Shown piece by piece: positions 7,354-14,292 of a DNA stretch of 30,214 bases. The notes below the pieces were generated by a model. That model saw only the letters and a program-made list of their open reading frames with translations, was not told the DNA's origin and ran no database searches. The position numbers and the translations under genes are program-made. Origin of the DNA: a virus; IMG/VR virus record IMGVR_UViG_3300042892_003081, positions 1-30,214 of that record; one strand, written 5' to 3'. Position 1 is the stretch's first letter. Every line of letters begins with the position of its first letter.

Positions 7354-7924
7354 CGTTACTCAACAGATTCATGTTGACTGCCACCAGATGTGCATAGGCC
7401 ACTGCGTGACTTTTCTTGAAGTAATAACCATCATCAGAGGGGCGGTCCCATACTGTCTTGGCTACATTGGCCCATTTTTCACCTATTAGATGACGTTTGG
7501 CCGGGCGTATCACAGCCAAAAACATGGCCATTCTGACCATACTATTAACTGCCTCGGGCATTTTAATCAGCGTATCGTAATGGTTACCGATGTGAATTAA
7601 CTGAGCACAAAACTCAGGGTCGTACAATTGATCCCAAGCAGGTTCCTGTGCCATCAACAGATTCAGATGCTGTTCACTCTGCACCCGCTGATACAAGCTG
7701 ACGTTCAGAAAGTCTAATTTAATGTAGCCACGAGATTCAGCATCGTGGTGATCTATACTAGCGACCCCAGTGAAGGGATCAGTGGGTATTCTAGTGGCAT
7801 AAATGCCGGTATTGTGCCGTATTAGTCGACCATCACGCTGAATTCCAGCCGGATGATGACGCAAATGTTCCAGGGCAGCGTCTCTGTTGGCAAAGTCGAT
7901 GTCAATGTCTGATGTGAATTTCAT
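7328..7924 (-). CDS. Miniature DNA polymerase III alpha-like protein (198 aa)
   Basis: It carries, in the right order, the diagnostic pieces of the bacterial C-family polymerase palm and fingers. SDIDIDF (5-11) matches the PDFDVDF strand bearing two catalytic Asp. RHNTGIYA (36-43) matches the KHAGGVVIA segment. GYIKLDFLNV (67-76, Asp71) matches the VKFDFLGL strand bearing the third catalytic Asp. Next come AVIRPAK (137-143), like the ALFRPGP loop, and YYFKKSHAVAYAHL (167-180), like the FNKSHSAAYA fingers motif. Bacterial alpha subunits exceed 1,000 aa; the PHP, beta-binding and OB domains are all missing here. Whether it polymerises is unknown. It is the last gene of a coupled block downstream of uvsW, joined by ATGA to the zinc-finger gene. 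Confidence 0.75.
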   Translation of the reverse strand: MKFTSDIDIDFANRDAALEHLRHHPAGIQRDGRLIRHNTGIYATRIPTDPFTGVASIDHHDAESRGYIKLDFLNVSLYQRVQSEQHLNLLMAQEPAWDQLYDPEFCAQLIHIGNHYDTLIKMPEAVNSMVRMAMFLAVIRPAKRHLIGEKWANVAKTVWDRPSDDGYYFKKSHAVAYAHLVAVNMNLLSNATELVAPG

Positions 7925-8604
7925 AGTCCGGCTGTCTTTAAAATGTGTTTGACTGTCTGGGTATCTTCTGCACAGTCGCTAAATCTTTTAGGCCAGTAAT
8001 CTGGGTCGATCCAGGGTAACACAATGTTGATTTGTTCTGAGTTGAGTGAACCCAAAAACTCGACGCCAGTATCGCAGTTACACACAACCCAAGCACTAAT
8101 ACGGCCGGTGCTGATGTTATAGCATATGCGGTTAGGGCTGCCATAACGGAAATAATCAGAAAGACCATTTTTAAGATCAGTATTATTGCTTGCATAGTCT
8201 TCCATCTCCAGAATAGAACGCTGTACCCCATCCTGCCAGGCTTCACGTTGTAGATATGTCGGCAACCATTCACCGTACAATTTATCGCTGCACCAGTTGT
8301 CCAGCTTGCGGTTGTTTTTCAGCAGCCATTCCAGATAGTTGCTGAAATTGATACAACGTATCTGCTGACAATAGCTACCAAATTTCACAAAAGCATTATA
8401 ATAGGGACTGACGACAAAATCACTATAACTTTTATTTTTGGCACTGCCTTGTGTGATTTCAAAGAATTTCAGATAGGCTTTGAGTCCCAATTGGACCCAG
8501 GTGCTGTTCTCCTGCTGCCATCTGCGCTTGGGCTCACACATGTGAGAAGTCAATGTGGACTCACGTTTGAAATCTCGGGTGCAATAACGACAGGTAAAGC
8601 TCAT
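7921..8604 (-). CDS. Zinc-finger-bearing hypothetical protein (227 aa)
   Basis: The N-terminus has a classical-looking zinc finger: C5-x2-C8, Phe10, then H21-x-C23 (FTCRYCTRDFKRESTLTSHMC). The remaining 200 residues form a helical, aromatic-rich domain (SPYYNAFVKFGSYCQQI about 66-82, FSNYLEWLLKNNRKL about 87-101) that I cannot place. Zinc finger plus basic patch suggests nucleic-acid or protein binding. ATGA overlaps join it to the genes on both sides: the unknown 156-aa protein upstream and the Pol III alpha-like protein downstream. The three are therefore probably translated in step and may act together. Confidence 0.7.
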   Translation of the reverse strand: MSFTCRYCTRDFKRESTLTSHMCEPKRRWQQENSTWVQLGLKAYLKFFEITQGSAKNKSYSDFVVSPYYNAFVKFGSYCQQIRCINFSNYLEWLLKNNRKLDNWCSDKLYGEWLPTYLQREAWQDGVQRSILEMEDYASNNTDLKNGLSDYFRYGSPNRICYNISTGRISAWVVCNCDTGVEFLGSLNSEQINIVLPWIDPDYWPKRFSDCAEDTQTVKHILKTAGL

Positions 8605-9071
8605 AGATACTCTTTGATCTTTTTATCATCCCAGCCCAGGTCCCGGGCATATTGTTTTAATTCGTCCCGACTGTTGATTTCAGCCATGAGCTGGATATCA
8701 TCTTCCTTGTAATTGGGATATACTTCACGTAAAAACTTCACGGCCTTGGTGTTGCTGGACTCCCGCTTCTTGGGTGCCAGCCAGTCATGTCGCTGTACAC
8801 CCATGCCCGGACTCACAGTAGTGGCCATGAGCCATTGCATCTTTTTATGCTGGGTACCGCTGATGTCAAAAAAGTTTTTGTTCAGTCGCTCGTTGGTGCT
8901 CATGAGATAATATGCCTGCATGTCAGCATCACCACGCACTGTTGATCCCCAACGAATCATGAGAAATGGGCTGAACTTTTTACGTTCCTCTTCAGTCAGA
9001 CTGTCGTAAAAATCACGGTTCTTGAGATCAAGCTGACGCATCTCATTGCCAATATTTAATTTATCACTCAT
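8601..9071 (-). CDS. Hypothetical protein (156 aa), possibly clamp-loader small-subunit (gp62)-like
   Basis: The start is set at the ATG at 9071 (MSDKLNIGNEM), eight bases inside the end of the upstream gene; the longer reading upstream translates the neighbour out of frame. The protein is helical: DFYDSLTEEERKKFSPFLMIRWGS (about 21-44), a central YYLMSTNERLNKNFF, an Arg/Trp segment (RHDWLAPKKR) and a C-terminal helical bundle ending GWDDKKIKEYL. The spacing of these helices is reminiscent of T4-type gp62, but the match is by eye and weak. The neighbours are DNA-metabolism-like genes, which fits. Confidence 0.55.
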   Translation of the reverse strand: MSDKLNIGNEMRQLDLKNRDFYDSLTEEERKKFSPFLMIRWGSTVRGDADMQAYYLMSTNERLNKNFFDISGTQHKKMQWLMATTVSPGMGVQRHDWLAPKKRESSNTKAVKFLREVYPNYKEDDIQLMAEINSRDELKQYARDLGWDDKKIKEYL

Positions 9072-9378
9072 CTTCTGATGGTCTTCCGTTGCTGTGTCGG
9101 TTGCGTACTTGTTCCACGTCCTGCATGGCCCGTTGCTCCTGCATGGTGCGTTCATTAAAAAACTTTCTGGGATTGCCACATGCAAAACATTTTGAGTTGC
9201 CACAGGTAACACCACTTACTTTATGATAACGATGTGGATTATTTGAATTGCCGATAATGACACCAGCGCCACCAATATCAAAGGCATGGGCTCGGCGTAT
9301 ACCCATCTGTCGATCAATATGTGCCAACTTGCGATGCAACCTACGGCTATGTTTATAGCGTTCTACTTGTGTACCCAC
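9064..9378 (-). CDS. Small Cys-containing basic protein (104 aa), GTG start
   Basis: The basic N-terminal helix is rich in Arg/His. It is followed by a compact motif VTCGNSKCFACGNPRKFF (58-75), with three cysteines in a C-x4-C-x2-C spacing followed by GNPRK, and then TMQEQRAM. The same CGNPR...T.QE.R phrase occurs in small proteins of many phages and mobile elements, whose function is not known to me. Zinc or RNA binding is likely. GTG at 9378 is chosen because AGGAG stands six bases before it. The gene overlaps the next by eight bases. Confidence 0.65.
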   Translation of the reverse strand: MGTQVERYKHSRRLHRKLAHIDRQMGIRRAHAFDIGGAGVIIGNSNNPHRYHKVSGVTCGNSKCFACGNPRKFFNERTMQEQRAMQDVEQVRNRHSNGRPSEDE

Positions 9379-9387
9379 AGCAATCTC

Positions 9388-9681
9388 CTATACTGGATGC
9401 CACATTAATGGTTCGTCGTCATCTGTTCGAGACAACTCGTATAGTACTATAGCACGATCCACTGCTTCTTGTAAAGCAGGATTTCGCTCACTCATTTTCA
9501 GTATGGCTATCCACTGCTGTTCACGCTGTACTCGGTCCATTTCTGTTGTAAGTTCACTGCTGATAGAATGTAACTCACGCATGGCAGTGCCATTGGTTCG
9601 GCTGTATACGGTCTTGCCACCGTCGGGACTTTCGAATATCGTTATTTCGGTTAGTTTTTTCACCTGCACGGGCATCACCAT
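9388..9681 (-). CDS. Hypothetical protein (97 aa)
   Basis: The N-terminus forms a beta hairpin (VKKLTEITIFES, PDGGKTVYSRTNG). It is followed by a long helical stretch (about 34-85: ELHSISSELTTEMDRVQREQQWIAILKMSE) with coiled-coil-like spacing. The acidic tail ends DDDEPLMWHPV. I do not recognise it. It starts seven bases inside the upstream gene and lies nine bases before the next, so it belongs to the uvsW downstream block. Confidence 0.6.
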   Translation of the reverse strand: MVMPVQVKKLTEITIFESPDGGKTVYSRTNGTAMRELHSISSELTTEMDRVQREQQWIAILKMSERNPALQEAVDRAIVLYELSRTDDDEPLMWHPV

Positions 9682-10142
9682 ATTAAATTATAATTTACCA
9701 CCTCACTCTGGCGGCTGATGTCTTTGACAAAATACACGCACATGGGACCGTCTACTCCGGCCTCCAGGGGCACTGCCAACATCTGGCCGGGTTTTAGTTT
9801 GGGAAAGTACCACTTGACATCCTGATAGATGTCCACGATCTCAACTGGAAAGAAATCCGGCCTGAAACTGGTACGAGGGTTAAATGCAAAGGCACTGAAG
9901 CCACGGTCATTGATGCTGGTCAAGGGCACCACTTCCAGGTCACCCACATCCTTCTCACCAATCAGCAGTTGCCAATCCACCGGCATCTTGATGATCTGAT
10001 TGCCAATTCTCAACACCAGTGCTGGACTGTTGAAGCTTTCCATGAAGATCAAGGGGATAAAGAAGTAGTCGGGCTCTTTGGGATTACTGTTATCCAACAC
10101 ACAAAAATTGAGTTCATCGATCTCGTTGGGTATTTCATTCAT
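9675..10142 (-). CDS. Hypothetical protein (155 aa), acidic beta-rich
   Basis: The product reads as a compact strand-rich domain: FFIPLIFMESFNSPALVLRIGNQIIKMP (about 27-54), DLEVVPLTSINDRGFSAFAFNP (about 68-89), and a terminal KWYFPKLKPG...PMCVYFVKDI. The N-terminus is acidic. I know no function for it. It has a normal ATG but a weak ribosome site, and lies 51 bases downstream of uvsW on the same strand with nothing promoter-like between, so it is probably co-transcribed with uvsW. Confidence 0.65.
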   Translation of the reverse strand: MNEIPNEIDELNFCVLDNSNPKEPDYFFIPLIFMESFNSPALVLRIGNQIIKMPVDWQLLIGEKDVGDLEVVPLTSINDRGFSAFAFNPRTSFRPDFFPVEIVDIYQDVKWYFPKLKPGQMLAVPLEAGVDGPMCVYFVKDISRQSEVVNYNLIW

Positions 10143-10193
10143 TTCGTACGATCGGTTTTCTAGGGTAAGGATTCTGATTTTAATTCTCCATGA

Positions 10194-11648
10194 TCACTGC
10201 CAGTCCGTCTTTTCCACAGCGAAAGGATAATTCGCCTCGGTGTAGAATTTTTTACGGGCTGTTAAATGTCTTTTTGCGAACTTGCAGGTACTGGTGATGT
10301 CCCAGATTTGCACGAAGTCTTTGTCTTCGGCTCGTCTAATACCTCTGCCAATGCTTTGTATAACGCGGATAAAGCTCTTTCCGGGCTCAAAAAGAACCAC
10401 ATTAAAAATACGGGGCACATTAATACCCACAGCGGCCACACCGTAAGTCGCCAGAGTAATCTTGTTATCACCGGTGGCAATGTCGTCGTACTCGTCTTTA
10501 CGGTCTTGGGCTTTGGTTGCACCCGATACAAATACAGCATTTGGCAATCTCTCTAGAAGCAGTTGGCCGGTTGCGATGCGGTCTATCAGTACCAGAGTAT
10601 TGCCTGAGTCTTTGATTCTATCCACTAACTGTGCAATATAATCTATTCTGCCGGGATTCTCAGTCAGATATTTTAACTCTGCCTGATATTCTTTGTACTC
10701 CACATGGTCCACCAACTGTACTATATTTACGTGACAATTGGCCAAGTGGCCAGATTCCTGTAGATCTGATGCACTGAGCTTACCCACTACATTGCCCAGA
10801 CTACAGAAGATACTCAGCTGTTCATATTTCTCTTTGGGCACGGTGCCAGTCAAGCCCCAGCGTATGGGTACATGAGCAAACACACCAGCCAACAGAGTCT
10901 TTAATGCATCAGCCTTGGCCATGTGAACTTCGTCCACCATGACCAGAACTACATCTTCAATAAACTCATGTATGGGCACTGCTGCCTCATCATTGCGAGT
11001 ATTTTTCAACATGATGTTCAGACTCTGCCAGGTGCAGATGGTGTGCTGATGGCCGTATTCTTTTCTATCACCAAAGTATACACCCACATCCAGACCCATG
11101 TTGATGTAGTCGGCTTCAGTCTGTGTGACCAGACTCTTGTTGGGCACAATGATGATGCTACGCCCATAGGGCTCCACGCTCTTGCTCAGTGCGGCAGTTA
11201 TAATGGTTTTACCAGCACCAGTGGCAATCTCCTGTATGCTTTGTGGATTTTGCAGAAAGTTATTGATAATCTCCACCTGATAGTCGCGAAACTTAATGGG
11301 CTCACCAGCAGCTGGATGGCCCTGGGGCCATGTTACATGACTGAATGTGTCGGCATGGAACTCTGTGAATTCAAACTGTGTACAATATGTACGCTGATCT
11401 TCCACATCAATATCATAGCCCATGTTGTCCAGCATGGGCAGAATCTCTGGCAACAGATTGATGTAGCTGCTGCCACCCAGCTGAAAGAAGGCCACTTTGC
11501 CGTCCCATCTGCCCAGACGAACAGCTGGTTGATAACGTGCGCCTGGTATTTCAAATTTAAATGTGTCCACCAACTTCTTACGGTCAGCCAGATCCAGCCC
11601 TTCAATCTTTACATTGACCTCGTCCCGGATGATGAGTTTAACCTTCAA
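10194..11648 (-). CDS. uvsW: UvsW-type recombination/branch-migration helicase
   Basis: This is an SF2 helicase that in T4 unwinds R-loops and branched recombination intermediates at the switch to recombination-dependent replication. Numbered from the TTG chosen here (484 aa), an N-terminal substrate-binding domain (LKVKLIIRDEVNVKIEG) has the same strand pattern as the T4 UvsW N-terminus. Motif I ATGAGKT is at 142-148, the DEVH box at 239-242, motif III as GLTGTVPK, and motif VI QSIGRGIRRA at 431-440. TTG at 11648 overlaps the upstream stop by 11 bases and aligns with the T4 start; starts up to 11720 are open but would lie inside the neighbour. Confidence 0.93.
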   Translation of the reverse strand: MKVKLIIRDEVNVKIEGLDLADRKKLVDTFKFEIPGARYQPAVRLGRWDGKVAFFQLGGSSYINLLPEILPMLDNMGYDIDVEDQRTYCTQFEFTEFHADTFSHVTWPQGHPAAGEPIKFRDYQVEIINNFLQNPQSIQEIATGAGKTIITAALSKSVEPYGRSIIIVPNKSLVTQTEADYINMGLDVGVYFGDRKEYGHQHTICTWQSLNIMLKNTRNDEAAVPIHEFIEDVVLVMVDEVHMAKADALKTLLAGVFAHVPIRWGLTGTVPKEKYEQLSIFCSLGNVVGKLSASDLQESGHLANCHVNIVQLVDHVEYKEYQAELKYLTENPGRIDYIAQLVDRIKDSGNTLVLIDRIATGQLLLERLPNAVFVSGATKAQDRKDEYDDIATGDNKITLATYGVAAVGINVPRIFNVVLFEPGKSFIRVIQSIGRGIRRAEDKDFVQIWDITSTCKFAKRHLTARKKFYTEANYPFAVEKTDWQ

Positions 11649-12822
11649 TAGTTCTGACCTTTTTATTAGTTTGTCCCTTAGTATACACATCCTGGGCCGC
11701 ATATACAATCTTTTCGGCATTCTGAATCATCATTGCTCGATCACCACCAAAGATCAGACCTGCTGCTGTTATCAGCAGAGGTATACGGTCGAGATTCCGT
11801 ATGCCCTTGGTGGTGTGTATGTACCTGGGTTCAGTTGCTGTGGGTAATCCTGCAGGATTCGCACTGATCAGTTCAGCAGGATATCGTGATCGTAACTTAC
11901 TCAACATGGCACCAAATAAATCAGGCTCAAAGCAAACCACAGGCCATCGCTGTAATGTATCAGCATAATCCAGGATGGCGTCCAGATCCTGGGCTGGCAC
12001 TGAGCCATCGGGTAGTACTTTGAGTTCGCGATTACTCAACAGACTGTAAAATTTCACACCATATTCTGCTCGTACTGCCTGTGCTATCCCCTCACCGACT
12101 GTGTATCCCAGTGGGCCACTGTGGTCAATCAGTCGCAGCAGATTGTCCTCAGCAAAGCCACCCAGATGCTGCTGTATATATTCCCTGAGACTGTCACTGG
12201 CATTGGTGATGTCCAGGCCAGTGAGTGACCAGACCAGCTCAATGGCATAAGGTTGGCGTTCGCAGGCCTGTACGGTCTGGAATAATTTGCACACTTCAGC
12301 ATCTACTTCGAATTCATGATGAGTGGCCCAGGTGTATATCCAGCTGACGTTGTATTCAGTTATATCATTGACCCAGACTTTCTGATCACGATCCCACTGA
12401 CTACGTCCCTGACTGTCCTTGCCAAAACGACGAAACTCTTCAATCAATGTGACATCGTAGGGAAATTTCACCTGTATGTCATTGCCCACCACACTGACAC
12501 GACGACTATAGTCCATGGGACGTATGGGATTGCGCCATTGAGGATCAGACACTGGAGTGACATCAATATTTTTATTGGCCAGTTGACGTCGATATTTTGT
12601 AATGATTTTACACAACAGGTCTGCTTGCCGTTGCGTCAAACTGTCATTGTTGGCCGTGGTGTTGGCCATGCTGTTGAGTACTTCAACATCGTAGCGGGCC
12701 AAGTTTATGATGGAGGTGCCACCAAAAATCATACCATGGGCTGAGGGCCATTTGCCAGTCACTGGATCACGGTAACCTACAATTACTTCCAGATAGTCTT
12801 CTACTGTGGGGAATGTTTTCAT
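11638..12822 (-). CDS. Unknown protein with HARP-like segment, upstream of uvsW (394 aa)
   Basis: The middle of the protein (about 110-175) reads as a strand VVGNDIQVKFPYD, a helix LIEEFRRFG, then a WDRDQKVW turn followed by a helix and a WIYTWATHHEFEV strand. This is the pattern of HARP/SMARCAL1-type DNA-annealing modules (PYD..LI..FR....W....K.W). The N-terminal part (about 55-85) has a Q-rich helix, and the C-terminus has PLLITAAGLIFGGDRAMM. Fold and function are inference. It immediately precedes uvsW with a short overlap, so it may be a partner in handling branched DNA. The ATG at 12822 has no Shine-Dalgarno, and a promoter -10 box ends six bases before it. Confidence 0.75.
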   Translation of the reverse strand: MKTFPTVEDYLEVIVGYRDPVTGKWPSAHGMIFGGTSIINLARYDVEVLNSMANTTANNDSLTQRQADLLCKIITKYRRQLANKNIDVTPVSDPQWRNPIRPMDYSRRVSVVGNDIQVKFPYDVTLIEEFRRFGKDSQGRSQWDRDQKVWVNDITEYNVSWIYTWATHHEFEVDAEVCKLFQTVQACERQPYAIELVWSLTGLDITNASDSLREYIQQHLGGFAEDNLLRLIDHSGPLGYTVGEGIAQAVRAEYGVKFYSLLSNRELKVLPDGSVPAQDLDAILDYADTLQRWPVVCFEPDLFGAMLSKLRSRYPAELISANPAGLPTATEPRYIHTTKGIRNLDRIPLLITAAGLIFGGDRAMMIQNAEKIVYAAQDVYTKGQTNKKVRTIEG

Positions 12823-12828
12823 CTGAGT

Positions 12829-12858
12829 ATTCTAGCACACTTGACAGATTTAAGTCAA
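12829..12858 (-). promoter_or_regulatory. Sigma70-like promoter of the HARP-like/uvsW operon
   Basis: On the minus strand: TTGACT (12853-12858), an 18-base spacer ending in TGC, then TAGAAT (12829-12834), six bases before the ATG at 12822. Transcription would start at or next to the ATG. The -35 box is fused to the T-tract of the terminator at 12857-12883. Confidence 0.7.
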
Positions 12859-12883
12859 AAAAATACCGGACCTGAGTCCGGTA
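12857..12883 (-). terminator. Rho-independent terminator for the early-gene block
   Basis: Read on the minus strand, an 8-bp stem TACCGGAC/GTCCGGTA (12864-12871 and 12876-12883) with a 4-base loop is followed by seven T (12857-12863). It begins three bases after the stop codon of the 83-aa gene. It should end transcription coming from 16724 leftward just before the next promoter. Confidence 0.9.
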
Positions 12884-12886
12884 AAA

Positions 12887-13138
12887 TTATTCTGCACTCA
12901 ATGTGCCACCCAGTAGCCAGGCTGTTAGATCTGCTTCAGTATCGAAATAAAAACGCCAGGCGCCACTCTCACGTAGACTGTAATAGCGGCAACGAGGATA
13001 TCCGATATTTTTGTTCCAGTACTGACTAAAATCGTCATAATTGTCGCTGTCATGCCATTGGTCAAATACTCGATCGACCCATGGGTGACCTCCAGCGTTG
13101 GATAACCACACTGCAATGACCTTTGATCTTACGCCCAT
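12887..13138 (-). CDS. Hypothetical protein (83 aa)
   Basis: A small soluble protein with many aromatic residues. The middle (DNYDDFSQYWNKNIGYPRCRYYSLRESGAWRFYFD) looks like a mixed alpha/beta mini-domain ending in a helix DLTAWLLGG. No family is recognised. Its ATG lies ten bases inside the upstream 47-aa gene, and its stop is followed at once by a strong terminator, so it is the last gene of the block starting at 16724. Confidence 0.6.
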   Translation of the reverse strand: MGVRSKVIAVWLSNAGGHPWVDRVFDQWHDSDNYDDFSQYWNKNIGYPRCRYYSLRESGAWRFYFDTEADLTAWLLGGTLSAE

Positions 13139-13272
13139 TCCTGGGCGATCTCCTGCGCCTCGATTACTGCTTCATCAAAGGTTTTAGACCGTAGGATAAT
13201 CATTTCACTCGCACAATGCAAGATGAACTGTTGAATTTCCTCATCATATTCCACTGTAAATGTCATGCTCAT
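13129..13272 (-). CDS. Small hypothetical protein (47 aa), translationally coupled
   Basis: A short gene starting at the ATG at 13272, whose ATGA overlaps the stop of the upstream gene. A second in-frame ATG follows at 13266. It encodes an acidic alpha/beta peptide (MTFTVEYDEEIQQFIL, then a helix TFDEAVIEAQEIAQEW). The start sits in the stop of its neighbour and its end overlaps the next start by ten bases, which argues it is real despite its size. Its function is unknown. Confidence 0.55.
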   Translation of the reverse strand: MSMTFTVEYDEEIQQFILHCASEMIILRSKTFDEAVIEAQEIAQEWA

Positions 13273-13541
13273 ACACGGCTCCGGATGTCAGCTGATACCT
13301 GCTCGGCGTTCATGGCACCAGTGTGGCTGGCGACGTCGAGTGGAAATGCAGTCTGCACAATGTCACCACGGTCACTGACCTGAAACGTACCATATTTGGT
13401 AACGACCTCACCGGGCCGTTTAACAGCCGGCACAGGTTTAACTGTCTTTTTTGTAGCCATGTTTTTAGATCCTCTGAGTGCGTAAAGTGGGCCCAATAGA
13501 CAACATGTTACCAGGCCTGTGATTAATAAAAACGACATCAT
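13269..13541 (-). CDS. Small protein with N-terminal membrane segment (90 aa) or shorter soluble form
   Basis: Two starts are credible. The ATG at 13541 forms TAATG with the upstream stop and gives a 90-aa protein with an N-terminal hydrophobic helix (FLLITGLVTCCLLGPLYAL, residues 4-22). The in-frame ATG at 13460 has AGAGGA nine bases upstream and gives a 63-aa basic-to-neutral soluble form (MATKKTVKPVPAVK...). The soluble part has KYGTFQVSDRGDIVQTAFP, a small beta hairpin. One gene could make both a membrane-anchored and a free product. The family is unknown. Confidence 0.5.
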   Translation of the reverse strand: MMSFLLITGLVTCCLLGPLYALRGSKNMATKKTVKPVPAVKRPGEVVTKYGTFQVSDRGDIVQTAFPLDVASHTGAMNAEQVSADIRSRV

Positions 13542-14020
13542 TATCGAACTACCATGCCTAAACTTTGCAACTCTGTTCTGGCTTGTTGGGCACGTTCGCG
13601 ATTCTGGCAGTCCAGCCAAACCATGTTGTATGCAGTCTCGTCCCACTTGTCCTTGGCTTCTTTAAGGCCCATGCCTGTGGCTGCTCGTATGGCTTTGATC
13701 ACCGGTACAGCAATATTGTGCAGAGGAGCTGAGTACGGCGTAGCAGGACGGCTTAATTGTAGACGCATGGTGGCGGTATTGCCCGACAACATACTCATGA
13801 ACACCTGCCCTTTGACGTCTTCACCCATGGCAGGGCCCAGAGCTGACCAGACTTCCATGGCACGGTCAACACCGTAGAATTCATTGACGCTCTGCAAGAA
13901 GCGAATGCCATCATTGATCATGCCGCGGTAGACATCACCGCGGTCCGACTGCTCGTACAGGATCTCGCCACTGTCGGACAAGGCCTGCATCATATCATCA
14001 GTTACTGGTATCTGGTTCAT
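13541..14020 (-). CDS. Protein with ribosomal protein bL12 (L7/L12) C-terminal-like domain (159 aa)
   Basis: Residues 104-159 match the bL12 C-terminal domain, with VIKAIRAATGMGLKEAKD (107-124) almost identical to the bacterial AVIKAVRGATGLGLKEAKD helix pair that binds translation factors. RAQQARTELQSLGMVV (143-158) matches the final helix-strand. The N-terminal 90 residues are a different helical domain (GIRFLQSVNEFYGVDRAMEVWSAL), replacing the bL12 dimerisation domain and hinge. bL12-like domains are reported in environmental phages. A role in recruiting host elongation factors, or mimicry of the ribosomal stalk, is inference. The ribosome site AAGGAGG stands four bases before the ATG. Confidence 0.75.
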   Translation of the reverse strand: MNQIPVTDDMMQALSDSGEILYEQSDRGDVYRGMINDGIRFLQSVNEFYGVDRAMEVWSALGPAMGEDVKGQVFMSMLSGNTATMRLQLSRPATPYSAPLHNIAVPVIKAIRAATGMGLKEAKDKWDETAYNMVWLDCQNRERAQQARTELQSLGMVVR

Positions 14021-14034
14021 ACTGCCTCCTTGGG

Positions 14035-14283
14035 CTATTTCAACATGTTTTTAAATACAGGAACCAAACGGCGCCGCAAACGTTCTTGACGAGCTTCCGA
14101 AGGGCCAATACCATAACGATCGTAGTATTCTCCAATTGAAAGTTCTGTGTAAAACTTAACGGCTTGGTGTGCTGATTTAAATCGTTTCTTATACTGGAAT
14201 ACTTGACCCCGAGATTCCAATTGCCAGTTAACGACAATTTGCTTAACAGTCTCAACTCTAAGCGGCAGCAGCTGGGTTTGCAT
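14035..14283 (-). CDS. Small basic hypothetical protein (82 aa)
   Basis: A basic protein with a strand-strand-helix beginning: VKQIVVNWQLESRGQVFQYKKRF (13-35), then SAHQAVKFYTELS. It continues into an Arg-rich helix (SEARQERLRRRLVPVFKNML). The N-terminal part has the look of a small double-stranded-RNA- or AP2-like hairpin, but this is not assignable. The start ATG at 14283 has AAGGAGG four bases before it, the same 14-base start region as the next gene. It lies between the AAA+ ATPase and the bL12-like gene in one operon. Confidence 0.6.
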   Translation of the reverse strand: MQTQLLPLRVETVKQIVVNWQLESRGQVFQYKKRFKSAHQAVKFYTELSIGEYYDRYGIGPSEARQERLRRRLVPVFKNMLK

Positions 14284-14292
14284 ACTGCCTCC

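Noticed and set aside
10923-11651. A 242-residue plus-strand frame opposite uvsW
   Set aside because: UvsW has full helicase motifs on the other strand. This frame has no domain signature and is rich in Cys/His, as expected for an antisense shadow.
12841-12846. TTGACA on the plus strand near the terminator
   Set aside because: No acceptable -10 hexamer lies 16-18 bases downstream (the position falls in the stem TACCGG), and no plus-strand gene follows.
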